A program made the position numbers and the translations under genes. From contig NZ_JMCL01000109.1 of NCBI RefSeq assembly GCF_000690905.1, positions 1-64,000 of the forward strand: 64,000 bases of DNA. Reading direction: 5' to 3'. The first letter of the stretch is position 1. The number at the start of each line of letters is the position of its first letter. The stretch comes from Pseudomonas sp. Ant30-3 (GTDB lineage Bacteria > Pseudomonadota > Gammaproteobacteria > Pseudomonadales > Pseudomonadaceae). Positions 1 to 7,414 of this stretch are shown here, piece by piece. Below the pieces are notes generated by a model that did not search any database, was not told where the DNA came from, and saw only the letters and a list, made by a program, of their open reading frames with translations.

Positions 1-594
1 TACACCAAGCTCAACCAACTGGATTTCTCGGTCGAACTGGCACGCGTGCGTTCACTGGCGCCGGATGCAATTTTCGAGTTCCACCCCGGTGGTGCTGGCA
101 TCAACTTCGCCAAGCAATACGGCAGCTCGGGCCTGAGCAAAACGATCCCGATGGTAGTGCCTGTGTTCTCCATGGACGAACGCATGCTCGCCGCCACCGG
201 CGATGTCGCCAAAGGCATGAACATCGTGACCTTGTGGAACCCTGGATCGAACAACCCGGCCAACCAGGCATTCGTCAAAGCCTTCAGCGAAAAATACAAG
301 CGCGTGCCAACGGTCTATGCCGCTCAGACCTATGACACGGCGCGTCTGATCGGTGCAGCACTGAAGAGTGTGGGCGGCAACATGAAAGATCCCGAAGCCT
401 TTCGACACGCACTGCGCAACGTCAAGTTCGACTCGATCCGTGGCGATTTCGCTTTCGGCAAAAACCAGCATGCGGTCATCGACTGGTACTTGCTGCGCGT
501 AGAAGCCGATGCCAACGGCAAGCTGATTCAGGTGCCGGTGCAGACGATCGCCAAATCGCAAGTGGACAGCTTCGCCGCCGAATGCGCCCTGTGA
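1..594 (+). CDS. Liv-type ABC transporter periplasmic binding protein (3' part only)
   Basis: C-terminal 197 codons of a type I periplasmic binding protein; the gene starts before the window and is open from base 1 to TGA at 592. The visible part has the usual second-lobe layout of LivJ/LivK-like receptors, including the stretch VPTVYAAQTYDTARLI, where an acyl or amino-acid ligand usually contacts the cleft. The four genes that follow (two permeases and two ATPases, same strand) form the matching importer, so this is its substrate receptor. The substrate cannot be read from sequence. Family members bind branched-chain amino acids, amides or aromatic acids, and the nearby auxin-degradation operon makes an aromatic ligand possible (inference). 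Confidence 0.9.
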   Translation, partial: YTKLNQLDFSVELARVRSLAPDAIFEFHPGGAGINFAKQYGSSGLSKTIPMVVPVFSMDERMLAATGDVAKGMNIVTLWNPGSNNPANQAFVKAFSEKYKRVPTVYAAQTYDTARLIGAALKSVGGNMKDPEAFRHALRNVKFDSIRGDFAFGKNQHAVIDWYLLRVEADANGKLIQVPVQTIAKSQVDSFAAECAL

Positions 595-596
595 CC

Positions 597-705
597 TGTG
601 GCGAGGGAGATTGCCACCGCGGGACTGCGCAGCAGGCCGCTCTTTTGAAAATAAAGAGCGGGGGCCGCTTCGCGCCCCAGCGGGAGCGAGCTCCCTCGCC
701 ACGGG
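597..705. repeat. REP-like inverted pair
   Basis: The motif GTGGCGAGGGAG at about 599-610 returns as its reverse complement CTCCCTCGCCAC at about 691-702, with a short hairpin (CGCTCTTTT.. ..AAAGAGCG) between them. This is the arrangement of a Pseudomonas REP doublet (REPIN). It fills the gap between the receptor gene and its permease. Confidence 0.7.
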
Positions 706-744
706 ACTGCGCACATTTCCGGCACTTTTCACAGGATTCCCAGC

Positions 745-1656
745 ATGCTGTTACTTGAACAAATTCTGAACGGCCTGCAGTACAGCGCCTTGCTGTTTTT
801 GCTCGCCTCGGGCCTGACGTTGATTTTCGGCATCATGGGCGTCATCAATCTGGCCCATGGCGCCTTCTACATGGTCGGGGCGTTCTGCGCCGCCTACACC
901 GCTTCGCTCAGCGGCTCGTTCTGGCTTGCCGGGCTGGCGGCGGTGATGGGCTCCGCACTGTACGGGCTGCTGATTGAAACCAGCATCATGCGCCGTCTCT
1001 ACACCCGCGATCACCTCGACCAGGTGCTAGCCACCCTGGCCGTGGTGTTTTTCACCAACGAGTTGATCACCGTGCTGTTCGGTCGCAGCCCGCCGGCCAT
1101 GCCGACACCCGAGTGGTACGGCACCTTCGTCGAAGTTTTGCCAGGGTTGATGTACCCGGTCAGCCGCCTGCTGTTCATCGCTGCCGGGGCATTGGTGGCG
1201 GTTGCGATGTGGCTGCTGATCAACCATACCCGCCTGGGAATGCTGATACGTGCCGGCGCCGACGATCACGAGATGGTGGGTGCCTTGGGCGTGAACATCG
1301 CTCGCCTCTACACCCTGGTGTTCGTCTTCGGCTGTGTGCTCTGCGGACTCGCCGGTTTCATGGCCGCCCCGCTGCTGTCGGTGGAAATCAGCATGGGCGA
1401 AAAAGTCCTGATCACCACGTTTGTCGTGATCGTCGTCGGCGGTGTCGGCTCAGTGCGCGGCGCGCTCGCCGGTGCCTTATTGATTGGCATGGTCGACGGC
1501 CTCGGGCGAGCGTACATCCCGCAATTGCTCGACCAACTGTTGCCTGCCGAAGTCAGCGGCACCTTGAGTGGCGGGCTTATTTCCGCCAGTGCCTACATCG
1601 TCATGGCCGTCGTCCTGCTGGTCCGTCCACGCGGCCTGTTGCCCGCCCGCGCCTGA
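745..1656 (+). CDS. Liv-type ABC transporter permease (LivH family)
   Basis: 303-aa integral membrane protein, all helices, with the LivH signature near the N-terminus (LTLIFGIMGVINLAHGAFYM, about residues 25-44). It has a conserved loop near residues 215-235 (FVVIVVGGVGSVRGALAGA) that contacts the ATPase. It is the first of the two inner-membrane subunits of the importer. It lies 150 bp after the receptor gene, with a REP doublet in the gap, and 10 bp before the second permease. The start ATG at 745 follows TTCCCAGC, a weak ribosome binding site, and no better start is seen. Confidence 0.93.
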   Translation: MLLLEQILNGLQYSALLFLLASGLTLIFGIMGVINLAHGAFYMVGAFCAAYTASLSGSFWLAGLAAVMGSALYGLLIETSIMRRLYTRDHLDQVLATLAVVFFTNELITVLFGRSPPAMPTPEWYGTFVEVLPGLMYPVSRLLFIAAGALVAVAMWLLINHTRLGMLIRAGADDHEMVGALGVNIARLYTLVFVFGCVLCGLAGFMAAPLLSVEISMGEKVLITTFVVIVVGGVGSVRGALAGALLIGMVDGLGRAYIPQLLDQLLPAEVSGTLSGGLISASAYIVMAVVLLVRPRGLLPARA

Positions 1657-1666
1657 GGAAAACTAC

Positions 1667-2689
1667 ATGTCCCGTCGAGTCCTGATCGATCTGCTCTGCC
1701 TGGCGACGTTCGCCCTTCTGCCGCTGCTTGCGTCGCTGCTGCACGAACCCTTCCTCATCAGCCTGTTCACCCGCCTGGCGATCTACGGCATGGCCGCGGC
1801 CAGCCTGGACCTGCTGATCGGCTATGGCGCGATGATCAGCTTCGGTCATGCGGCGTTCTTTGGTCTGGGCGGCTACGTGGTCGGCGTCATCGGTTTCCAT
1901 ACCTCTCAGGCCATGCCGCTGTGGGGCTGGGACGGTTCCAGCAGCGCGCTGATCGTCTGGCCGCTGTCGCTGTTGGTTTGCGCGCTGTTCGCCCTGGTGG
2001 TCGGCTATCTCTCGCTGCGTACCAGCGGTGTGCAGTTCATCATGATCACGTTGGCGTTCGGCCAGATGCTGTATTTCCTCCTCAGTTCGCTGTCGTTGTA
2101 CGGCGGCGACGACGGCATCCTGCTCAGCGAGCGCAATACGCTGCCGGGTCTGGATCTGGACAACCCGGTGCAGTTTTACTACCTGTGCCTGGGGTTGCTG
2201 GTGGCCTGGCTGCTGTTCTGCCGGCGACTGGTGAACTCGCGCTTCGGCTACGTGCTGCGCGGCCTCAAGCAGAGCGAACGGCGCAGCGTCAGCCTGGGTC
2301 TGCATCCGCTGCGCTATCGGCTCACGGCCTTCGTCATTGCCGGGGTCGGCGGTGGCCTGGCCGGTATCTTGTGGGCCAACTATGCGATGTTTGTCAGCCC
2401 GGACATGGGCGCTTGGCACAAGTCCGGCGAGTTGATGGCAATGGTCATTCTGGGGGGCGTTGGCACTCTGCTCGGTCCGGTACTTGGCGCGGCGGTGTAC
2501 CTGGGACTGGAGCAGGTGTTGAGCCTGTGGACCGAGCACTGGCTACTGATCTTCGGTCCGTTGTTGCTGGTGGTGGTGCTGTTCGGCAAAAAAGGCCTGT
2601 ACGGCCTGCTGCTCAGCCCGTGGCCGCAACGGCGCAAGACTTCCGTGACGCCAACCACGTCCGCCATTGCCAGCGAGGTGCGCCCATGA
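1667..2689 (+). CDS. Liv-type ABC transporter permease (LivM family)
   Basis: 340-aa membrane protein, the second permease subunit. LivM-type features are visible: an N-terminal hydrophobic block, the motif DLLIGYGAMISFGHAAFFGLGGY near residues 45-67 (shown only to locate it), and AMVILGGVGTLLGPVLGAAV near residues 262-281. I chose ATG 1667 (after GCCTGAGGAAAACTAC, containing GAGG) rather than earlier in-frame codons that overlap livH. The stop overlaps the next gene by ATGA at 2686-2689, so translation is probably coupled. Confidence 0.93.
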   Translation: MSRRVLIDLLCLATFALLPLLASLLHEPFLISLFTRLAIYGMAAASLDLLIGYGAMISFGHAAFFGLGGYVVGVIGFHTSQAMPLWGWDGSSSALIVWPLSLLVCALFALVVGYLSLRTSGVQFIMITLAFGQMLYFLLSSLSLYGGDDGILLSERNTLPGLDLDNPVQFYYLCLGLLVAWLLFCRRLVNSRFGYVLRGLKQSERRSVSLGLHPLRYRLTAFVIAGVGGGLAGILWANYAMFVSPDMGAWHKSGELMAMVILGGVGTLLGPVLGAAVYLGLEQVLSLWTEHWLLIFGPLLLVVVLFGKKGLYGLLLSPWPQRRKTSVTPTTSAIASEVRP

Positions 2690-3435
2690 ATCCGCAACTG
2701 TCGATCCAGGCGTTGGAAAAATCCTTTGGTGCGGTGAAGGCCACCAACGGTGCAAGCTTCGATATTGCACCGGGGGAACTGCACGCGATCATCGGCCCCA
2801 ATGGCGCTGGCAAATCCACGCTGATTTCGCAGATCGCCGGGGAGATTCGTCCGGACAAGGGGCGGATCTTTCTCAGCGGTCAGGACATCACCGACGTGCC
2901 CGCCCACCAGCGCCCTCGCCTCGGCCTGGCGCGCGCCTTTCAGGTCAGCCAGCTGTATCCGGAATTTACCCTGCTGGAAAACATTGCCTTGGCAATCGCT
3001 GCCCGGGATGGCCAGACATTTGGCATGTGGAAGCCGCTGGGCAGTGACGCTCGTCTGTTGGCGCCGGCAGCAGATTATCTGCAACGCGTGGGGCTAGATT
3101 CACGTGGGCAGGCGCTGGTCAGTGAGTTGTCCCACGGTGAACGGCGCCAGCTGGAAATTGCCCTGGCTCTGGCTCAAGAGGCCTCGGTGTTGTTGCTCGA
3201 TGAGCCAATGGCGGGGATGGGCGCGGAGGAGTCGGCACGGATGACGCAGTTGTTGCTCGAACTCAAGGGTCGCTACGCGATCCTGCTGGTGGAGCACGAC
3301 ATGGACGCGGTGTTCGCCCTGGCGGACCGCATTACCGTGCTGGTGTACGGCCAGACCATCCTGACCGGCAGCGTCGAACAGATTCGCAACGACCCGCAAG
3401 TACGCGCCGCCTACCTGGGAGAAGAACATGCTTGA
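2686..3435 (+). CDS. Liv-type ABC transporter ATPase (LivG family)
   Basis: 249-aa ABC ATPase. Walker A is GPNGAGKST (about residues 37-45). The signature is LSHGERRQLEI, a variant of LSGGQ with His in place of the first Gly. Walker B is VLLLDEPMAGM, and the switch histidine is in LLVEHDMD. The LivG subfamily is indicated by the long helical insert between Walker A and the signature. The gene overlaps livM by 4 bp and the following livF by 8 bp. Confidence 0.93.
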   Translation: MNPQLSIQALEKSFGAVKATNGASFDIAPGELHAIIGPNGAGKSTLISQIAGEIRPDKGRIFLSGQDITDVPAHQRPRLGLARAFQVSQLYPEFTLLENIALAIAARDGQTFGMWKPLGSDARLLAPAADYLQRVGLDSRGQALVSELSHGERRQLEIALALAQEASVLLLDEPMAGMGAEESARMTQLLLELKGRYAILLVEHDMDAVFALADRITVLVYGQTILTGSVEQIRNDPQVRAAYLGEEHA

Positions 3436-4114
3436 GGTCAGTGGATTGCAGGCCGGTTACGGCCTGAGCCAGGTGCTGTTCGACATGCACCTGAAGATCG
3501 AACAGGGTCAGGTGGTGTCGCTGATCGGACGCAACGGCATGGGCAAGACCACGACGGTGAAGTCGATCATGGGGCTGCTCAAACCGACCGCGGGCAGCAT
3601 TCTGATTCACGGTCGGGAGATGCGTGGCGCCCCGCCCTATCGCATCGCCCAGGCTGGGTTGGGATTGGTCCCTGAGGGCCGCCGCGGATTTGGCAGTCTG
3701 AGTGTGCGGGAGAATCTGCTGGCGACGGCGACCCGGGGCAAGTGGGATCTGCCGCGGATCTACGCGCTGTTCCCACGTTTACAGGAGCGCCAGGATCAGT
3801 TGTCGAAGACGCTTTCCGGTGGCGAGCAGCAGATGATGGTGGTTGCCCGAGCGCTGCTGACCAACCCGCAGTTGTTGATTCTCGATGAGGCCACAGAAGG
3901 GCTGGCGCCGATCATTCGTGAAACGATCTGGAGTTGTCTGGCGAGTTTGAAAGCTGAAGGCGAGACGATTCTGGTGATCGACAAGAATTTGAAAGAGATG
4001 GCGCGCGTGGTGGATTGTCACCACATCATTGAGAAAGGGCGGCAGGTGTGGAGTGGGACGCCGGGGCAGCTCAGTGATACGCCGGAGTTGTCTCGGCGGT
4101 ATTTGGGGGTTTGA
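3428..4114 (+). CDS. Liv-type ABC transporter ATPase (LivF family)
   Basis: 228-aa ABC ATPase, the second nucleotide-binding subunit. Walker A is GRNGMGKTTT, the signature is LSGGEQQMM, and Walker B is LLILDEATEGLAP. The switch position reads VIDKN where most relatives have VEQN or VEHD, so the usual His/Gln is a Lys; this is a mild oddity. It completes a five-part importer with the receptor at 1-594. No terminator is seen; REP repeats follow. Confidence 0.92.
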   Translation: MLEVSGLQAGYGLSQVLFDMHLKIEQGQVVSLIGRNGMGKTTTVKSIMGLLKPTAGSILIHGREMRGAPPYRIAQAGLGLVPEGRRGFGSLSVRENLLATATRGKWDLPRIYALFPRLQERQDQLSKTLSGGEQQMMVVARALLTNPQLLILDEATEGLAPIIRETIWSCLASLKAEGETILVIDKNLKEMARVVDCHHIIEKGRQVWSGTPGQLSDTPELSRRYLGV

Positions 4115-4150
4115 CGGCGGACGTCTTTACAGCGGCCCGACGCGATCTAC

Positions 4151-4240
4151 TGTAGGAGCCGGCTTGCTGGCGATGGCGGTGCGTCATTCAACATTGATGG
4201 CGGCTGATACACCGCAATCGCCAGCAAGCCGGCTCCTACA
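4151..4240. repeat. REP doublet (GTAGGAGCCGGCTTGCTGG type)
   Basis: TGTAGGAGCCGGCTTGCTGG at 4151-4170 returns as its reverse complement CCAGCAAGCCGGCTCCTACA at 4221-4240. The same REP type occurs singly at about 4284-4308 (slightly diverged, GTAGGAGCTGGCTTGCCAGC) and as a doublet at 21921-22009. Confidence 0.9.
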
Positions 4241-4283
4241 GGCATTGGCGGAGTCGGGAAATCCCTGGCACGCCGCAGGCATC

Positions 4284-4308
4284 GTAGGAGCTGGCTTGCC
4301 AGCGATGG
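4284..4308 (+). repeat. Single REP element
   Basis: GTAGGAGCTGGCTTGCCAGC with the following GATGG: a single diverged copy of the neighbouring doublet's unit, without an inverted partner. Confidence 0.65.
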
Positions 4309-4351
4309 ACGTGAACGCTAACGCGTGCTCGCAGGATAAACGCGCCAGCAC

Positions 4352-4582
4352 TCACTGCAACGGCGAAAAACTTGCCGGCAGGTAAATCGTCGAATGCATT
4401 TCCAGCAGCTGCGGGCCCGAATTCTCCGGGGGCCAAACGCCGTCTTGTACGGCGCGAGTGCGCACGTCCAGGCGTTGTTCGAGCGAGGCGTAGGGCCAGA
4501 TGTGCAGGTAACGTGGCAGTTGACCGTCGGTGGCATAGAAGGCCGCATACACCGGCGCAGCTTCATGACAACCTCGATTCAC
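4352..4582 (-). pseudogene. NIPSNAP-like protein, C-terminal remnant
   Basis: A 76-codon open frame that looks like the C-terminal half of a NIPSNAP-domain protein (a dimeric ferredoxin-like alpha/beta barrel fold). Recognisable pieces are LPRYLHIWPYASLEQRLDVR and the later VWPPENSGPQLLEMHS, with a typical FSPL tail. The N-terminal half that should precede it (beyond about 4582) is absent. The upstream sequence contains stops and then the end of the 3-hydroxyacyl-CoA dehydrogenase gene, which is complete. I infer a deletion remnant of a gene once in the same minus-strand operon. A short but functional protein cannot be excluded. Confidence 0.6.
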
Positions 4583-4670
4583 TACCAGAAAAAGTATGTT
4601 TTTAGACTGCGTTCGGCTCGGGCCGCGATCGAACGCAGCAGGTGCGGAATCGGGCGCGCGGTATTCCAGG

Positions 4671-5669
4671 TCAGGACCTCACCACCCCACCATTGAATAC
4701 CGGCGACAATCCCATCAACTCAAGCTTGCGGGTGAACTCACCCAGCCGCAGCAATTTGTAGGCTTCAAGATCCACGTCCTGATAATCATAAAATCCCTGC
4801 CCCTCGCGCAGCCCGTTGTGCCCGAGGGCCATGTTGTCGGCGATGACTTTGGGCGGCAGGAAGCGGGGATCGATGGCTTGCGCCAGGTAGTGCGAGGCAT
4901 AGAACAGAATGTCGCCGCCGCCCCAGTCGATGAATTCGAGCATCCCCAATACCGAAAAACGCAGGCCGAAACCTACGCGAATCGCCGTGTCGATATCCTC
5001 GGCGCTGGCCACGCCCTCCTCGACCATCCGCGCCGCTTCATTCATCGCCAACGCCTGGATTCTCGGCACGATGTAACCGGCCGCCGCGGAACACTGCACC
5101 GGGACTTTGCCGATCCGCTTGAGCAAGGCCATCAGGCGCTGTACTGCCTGCGGGCTAGTAGTCTCGCTGCGGCTGACTTCGACCAGCGGCATGAGGAACG
5201 CAGGGTTCAGCCAATGCGCGTTGACGAAGCGCTGCGGGTGGGTGACCAGCGCTGCCAGCTGCGTCACCAGGAACGTTGAAGTGGTCGATGCGATCACCGT
5301 TTCAGCGTTGCACGACTCACTTAACCAGGCAAAGGTTTGCGCCTTGAGTTCCAGGACCTCGGGGACGGCCTCGAACACCACGGCGGCGGCTTGCAAATCG
5401 CCGACGCTCTGCTCGCGATCACACACGCGCAAACGGCTCAGCGCCTGTTCGGCTTGCGCGGCGTCGAGTGAACCCAGGTGCGCCAGTGTTGCCAGTTCGC
5501 TGCGCAAGTGGTCCTCGATCTGGAGAAAGTAGTGGTCCTGCGCCGCCGCATCGCGCTGCTTGATGTCGATCAGAGTCACCGGCAACCCGGCGAACATGAA
5601 TGCCAGGGCAATCCCTTCGCCCATCCGCCCGGCACCGACGATGCAGATGCGCTGCTCGACGGCGCTCAC
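4671..5669 (-). CDS. 3-hydroxyacyl-CoA dehydrogenase family protein
   Basis: 332 aa. The N-terminal Rossmann domain carries GAGRMGEG (about residues 12-19). The second conserved feature is HWLNP near residue 150, the position of the catalytic His and the NP motif of 3-hydroxyacyl-CoA dehydrogenases. A C-terminal helical domain follows with IRVGFGLRFSVLG and the GQGFYDY motif near residue 300. It should oxidise a beta-hydroxy acid or its CoA ester with NAD. It overlaps the upstream opine-type dehydrogenase by 4 bp (5666-5669), so the two are made together. L-carnitine dehydrogenase and other short-substrate members look alike, so the substrate is open. Confidence 0.88.
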   Translation of the reverse strand: MSAVEQRICIVGAGRMGEGIALAFMFAGLPVTLIDIKQRDAAAQDHYFLQIEDHLRSELATLAHLGSLDAAQAEQALSRLRVCDREQSVGDLQAAAVVFEAVPEVLELKAQTFAWLSESCNAETVIASTTSTFLVTQLAALVTHPQRFVNAHWLNPAFLMPLVEVSRSETTSPQAVQRLMALLKRIGKVPVQCSAAAGYIVPRIQALAMNEAARMVEEGVASAEDIDTAIRVGFGLRFSVLGMLEFIDWGGGDILFYASHYLAQAIDPRFLPPKVIADNMALGHNGLREGQGFYDYQDVDLEAYKLLRLGEFTRKLELMGLSPVFNGGVVRS

Positions 5670-6772
5670 GCCTGCAGTCCTTGGGTCAGGCAGTGCTGCA
5701 TGGCGCTGCGACTCAGTTGATCCAGGCCGAGGTTTTCCAGGGTTCGTCCCTCGCCGTACAGGTCGATGCCGCTGACCACTGTGGCCAGGCTCAGCAAGCC
5801 TTGGGCGACTGGCGTCGGCACATTGGCCCAGCGTCCGACCGAGACCAGAAATGACAGGCCCAGGCGTGTGTCTTCAAGCATGTAGCGGTGTTTTTGCAGG
5901 TCGATGTCTTCTCGCCAGTCGCCGCTATCGGTCAGCTTGCCGTGGGCGCCGCGGCCGTACATCCACTCATCGCCGTCGCTCGCGTAGTGGTCAGCCAAGG
6001 GGAAATGCGGCGCGCCATAGCCCATGGCTTCACGGATGGCGATACGTTCAGCGTCAAGGGCGTTGGTCACTCGACGGATCGAAGGCACCGTGCCTTCGTT
6101 GTGAATATCCCAGGTGTCGAAATGTTCAAGGGGGCCGGCATTCATCAGGATCAGCGGCGGATGGATGATCGGCCCGGCGTTCATCAGTGCGCCGCTGAGG
6201 GCGTCTTCGATGGGTTCGACGCTTGGGTAGGCTTCTCGCAATACGGCGAATGCGGACTCGCTCAGACGACTCGGGAACACCCCGGTTGGCAGACGGGTTG
6301 CGTAGCCGCTGATCACCACCTGATTGTCGCCGTGTTTGCGAGCGAGATAGGGCAAGGTGCCGGTTTCGGCGAACGCCACTTCGGCGTGGTTGCCGGCCTT
6401 GGCCATCGCTTGGGCGAACACCATGCTGCCGAATGTACCTGGCGGCAGGAACACCACCTGGCCGTCGCGCAGCAGAGGGGCAAGTTCGGTAGCGAGGGCC
6501 TGGTGGGAGGTCGATGGCAAGGCAATGACCAGCAGCTGCGCATCGGCTACGGCTTGTTTCAGGTTGAACGCAAGGGTCAGACTGTCGCCGGGCTGGCCCA
6601 GGCTAATTTTGCGTTCACCACGGAAGTCGCGCACCAGCAGATGACCAAGCCCCTGCAAGGTTTCCAGCGCGGCACTGTCCCGGCGCCACAGCCGCACCGA
6701 ATGGCCTTTTTCCGTCAGCTCGATCGCTGCCGCATAACAACCATGACCACCGCCGATAACACTGATATTCAT
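5666..6772 (-). CDS. NAD/NADP octopine/nopaline-type dehydrogenase family protein
   Basis: 368 aa. An N-terminal Rossmann fold begins ISVIGGGHGCYAAAIELTEKG (GxGxxG-like, residues 3-23), as in opine dehydrogenases. The C-terminal octopine dehydrogenase domain is indicated by NAGPIIHPPLILMNAG (about residues 193-208) and by a His/Asp-rich region (HFDTWDIHNEGTVPS) corresponding to the catalytic area of the family. Such enzymes reductively couple, or oxidatively split, an amino acid and a 2-oxo acid. It is the first gene of a two-gene unit with the 3-hydroxyacyl-CoA dehydrogenase. The physiological substrate is unknown; opine breakdown is possible but unproven. Confidence 0.85.
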   Translation of the reverse strand: MNISVIGGGHGCYAAAIELTEKGHSVRLWRRDSAALETLQGLGHLLVRDFRGERKISLGQPGDSLTLAFNLKQAVADAQLLVIALPSTSHQALATELAPLLRDGQVVFLPPGTFGSMVFAQAMAKAGNHAEVAFAETGTLPYLARKHGDNQVVISGYATRLPTGVFPSRLSESAFAVLREAYPSVEPIEDALSGALMNAGPIIHPPLILMNAGPLEHFDTWDIHNEGTVPSIRRVTNALDAERIAIREAMGYGAPHFPLADHYASDGDEWMYGRGAHGKLTDSGDWREDIDLQKHRYMLEDTRLGLSFLVSVGRWANVPTPVAQGLLSLATVVSGIDLYGEGRTLENLGLDQLSRSAMQHCLTQGLQA

Positions 6773-6881
6773 GAATTCACACTCCTGTAGATAAGCCCCG
6801 ATCCTAGCAACGGCCCTGGCGAATCACTGGCCGAAACGCGCAAGCTTCATTCCGATTCTGCAACGCAATACCCCCACTGAC

Positions 6882-6989
6882 CTGTAGGAGTGAGTCTGCT
6901 CGCGAAGGGGCCGGCACATTCAAAATCTCTGCTGCCTGAAGCGCCGCCTTCGCGGGCAAGTCGAATCGTCGCACCGCCGCTCCCACAGG
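6882..6989. repeat. REP doublet, diverged (TGTAGGAGTGAGTCTGCTCGCGA type)
   Basis: CTGTAGGAGTGAGTCTGCTC at 6882-6901 faces a partly matching inverted copy that ends CGCTCCCACAGG near 6978-6989. The right arm is diverged. Confidence 0.65.
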
Positions 6990-7030
6990 TTCTTCGTATG
7001 GGTTGGGATTTGTGGCGTTGCGCAGATCAT

Positions 7031-7120
7031 TGTGGGAGTGAGCCTGCTCGCGATGGGGTCGGCACATTCAACATCTCCATTGGTTGTTGCTCCGCCATCG
7101 CGAGCAGGCTCACTCCCACA
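7031..7120. repeat. REP doublet (TGTGGGAGTGAGCCTGCTCGCGA type)
   Basis: TGTGGGAGTGAGCCTGCTCG at 7031-7050 returns as its reverse complement CGAGCAGGCTCACTCCCACA at 7101-7120. It is a different REP class from the one at 4151 and 21921. Confidence 0.9.
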
Positions 7121-7135
7121 GGCTTTCGGTATGGC

Positions 7136-7300
7136 TCAGGGTTTGTGCGGTTGCATGCGGCGCTGGAACAGGCTGTCGGGCTCCAGGTGGTTGAGGTGGG
7201 TGCAGCCCATCAGGTTCATGCTGCGCGTCAGTTCTTCGCTTAATAAATCCACAGCGCGGGTGACTCCGGCTTCTCCTGCCACCGCCACGCCGTAGAGGCT
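7136..7300 (-). pseudogene. FMN-dependent alpha-hydroxy-acid dehydrogenase, C-terminal remnant
   Basis: About 55 codons on the minus strand read LYGVAVAGEAGVTRAVDLLS and continue with EELTRSMNLMGC and HLEPDSLF. This is the last part of FMN-dependent alpha-hydroxy-acid dehydrogenases (lactate/mandelate dehydrogenase and glycolate oxidase family). The preceding 300 or so residues, including the FMN and catalytic His regions, are missing: the sequence before it is the terminator hairpin of the oprD-type gene. It is therefore a deletion scar, not a gene. It lies between REP doublets and the porin gene, where repeat-mediated loss is plausible. Confidence 0.8.
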
Positions 7301-7311
7301 TTGAATAGAGC

Positions 7312-7342
7312 AAAAAAAATGCCCGGGAGGAGCGATCCGGGC
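7312..7342 (-). terminator. Rho-independent terminator after the OprD-type gene
   Basis: On the minus strand GCCCGG and CCGGGC form a stem around an 11-base loop region, followed directly by eight T residues after one A. It lies about 75 bp past the porin stop codon. Confidence 0.75.
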
Positions 7343-7414
7343 CAAGGAAAAACCATCTGGAAAATTGCCCGATGCGCAGGCAATACTGGAAGCCGCGAAC
7401 GGCTCCCGCAGACT

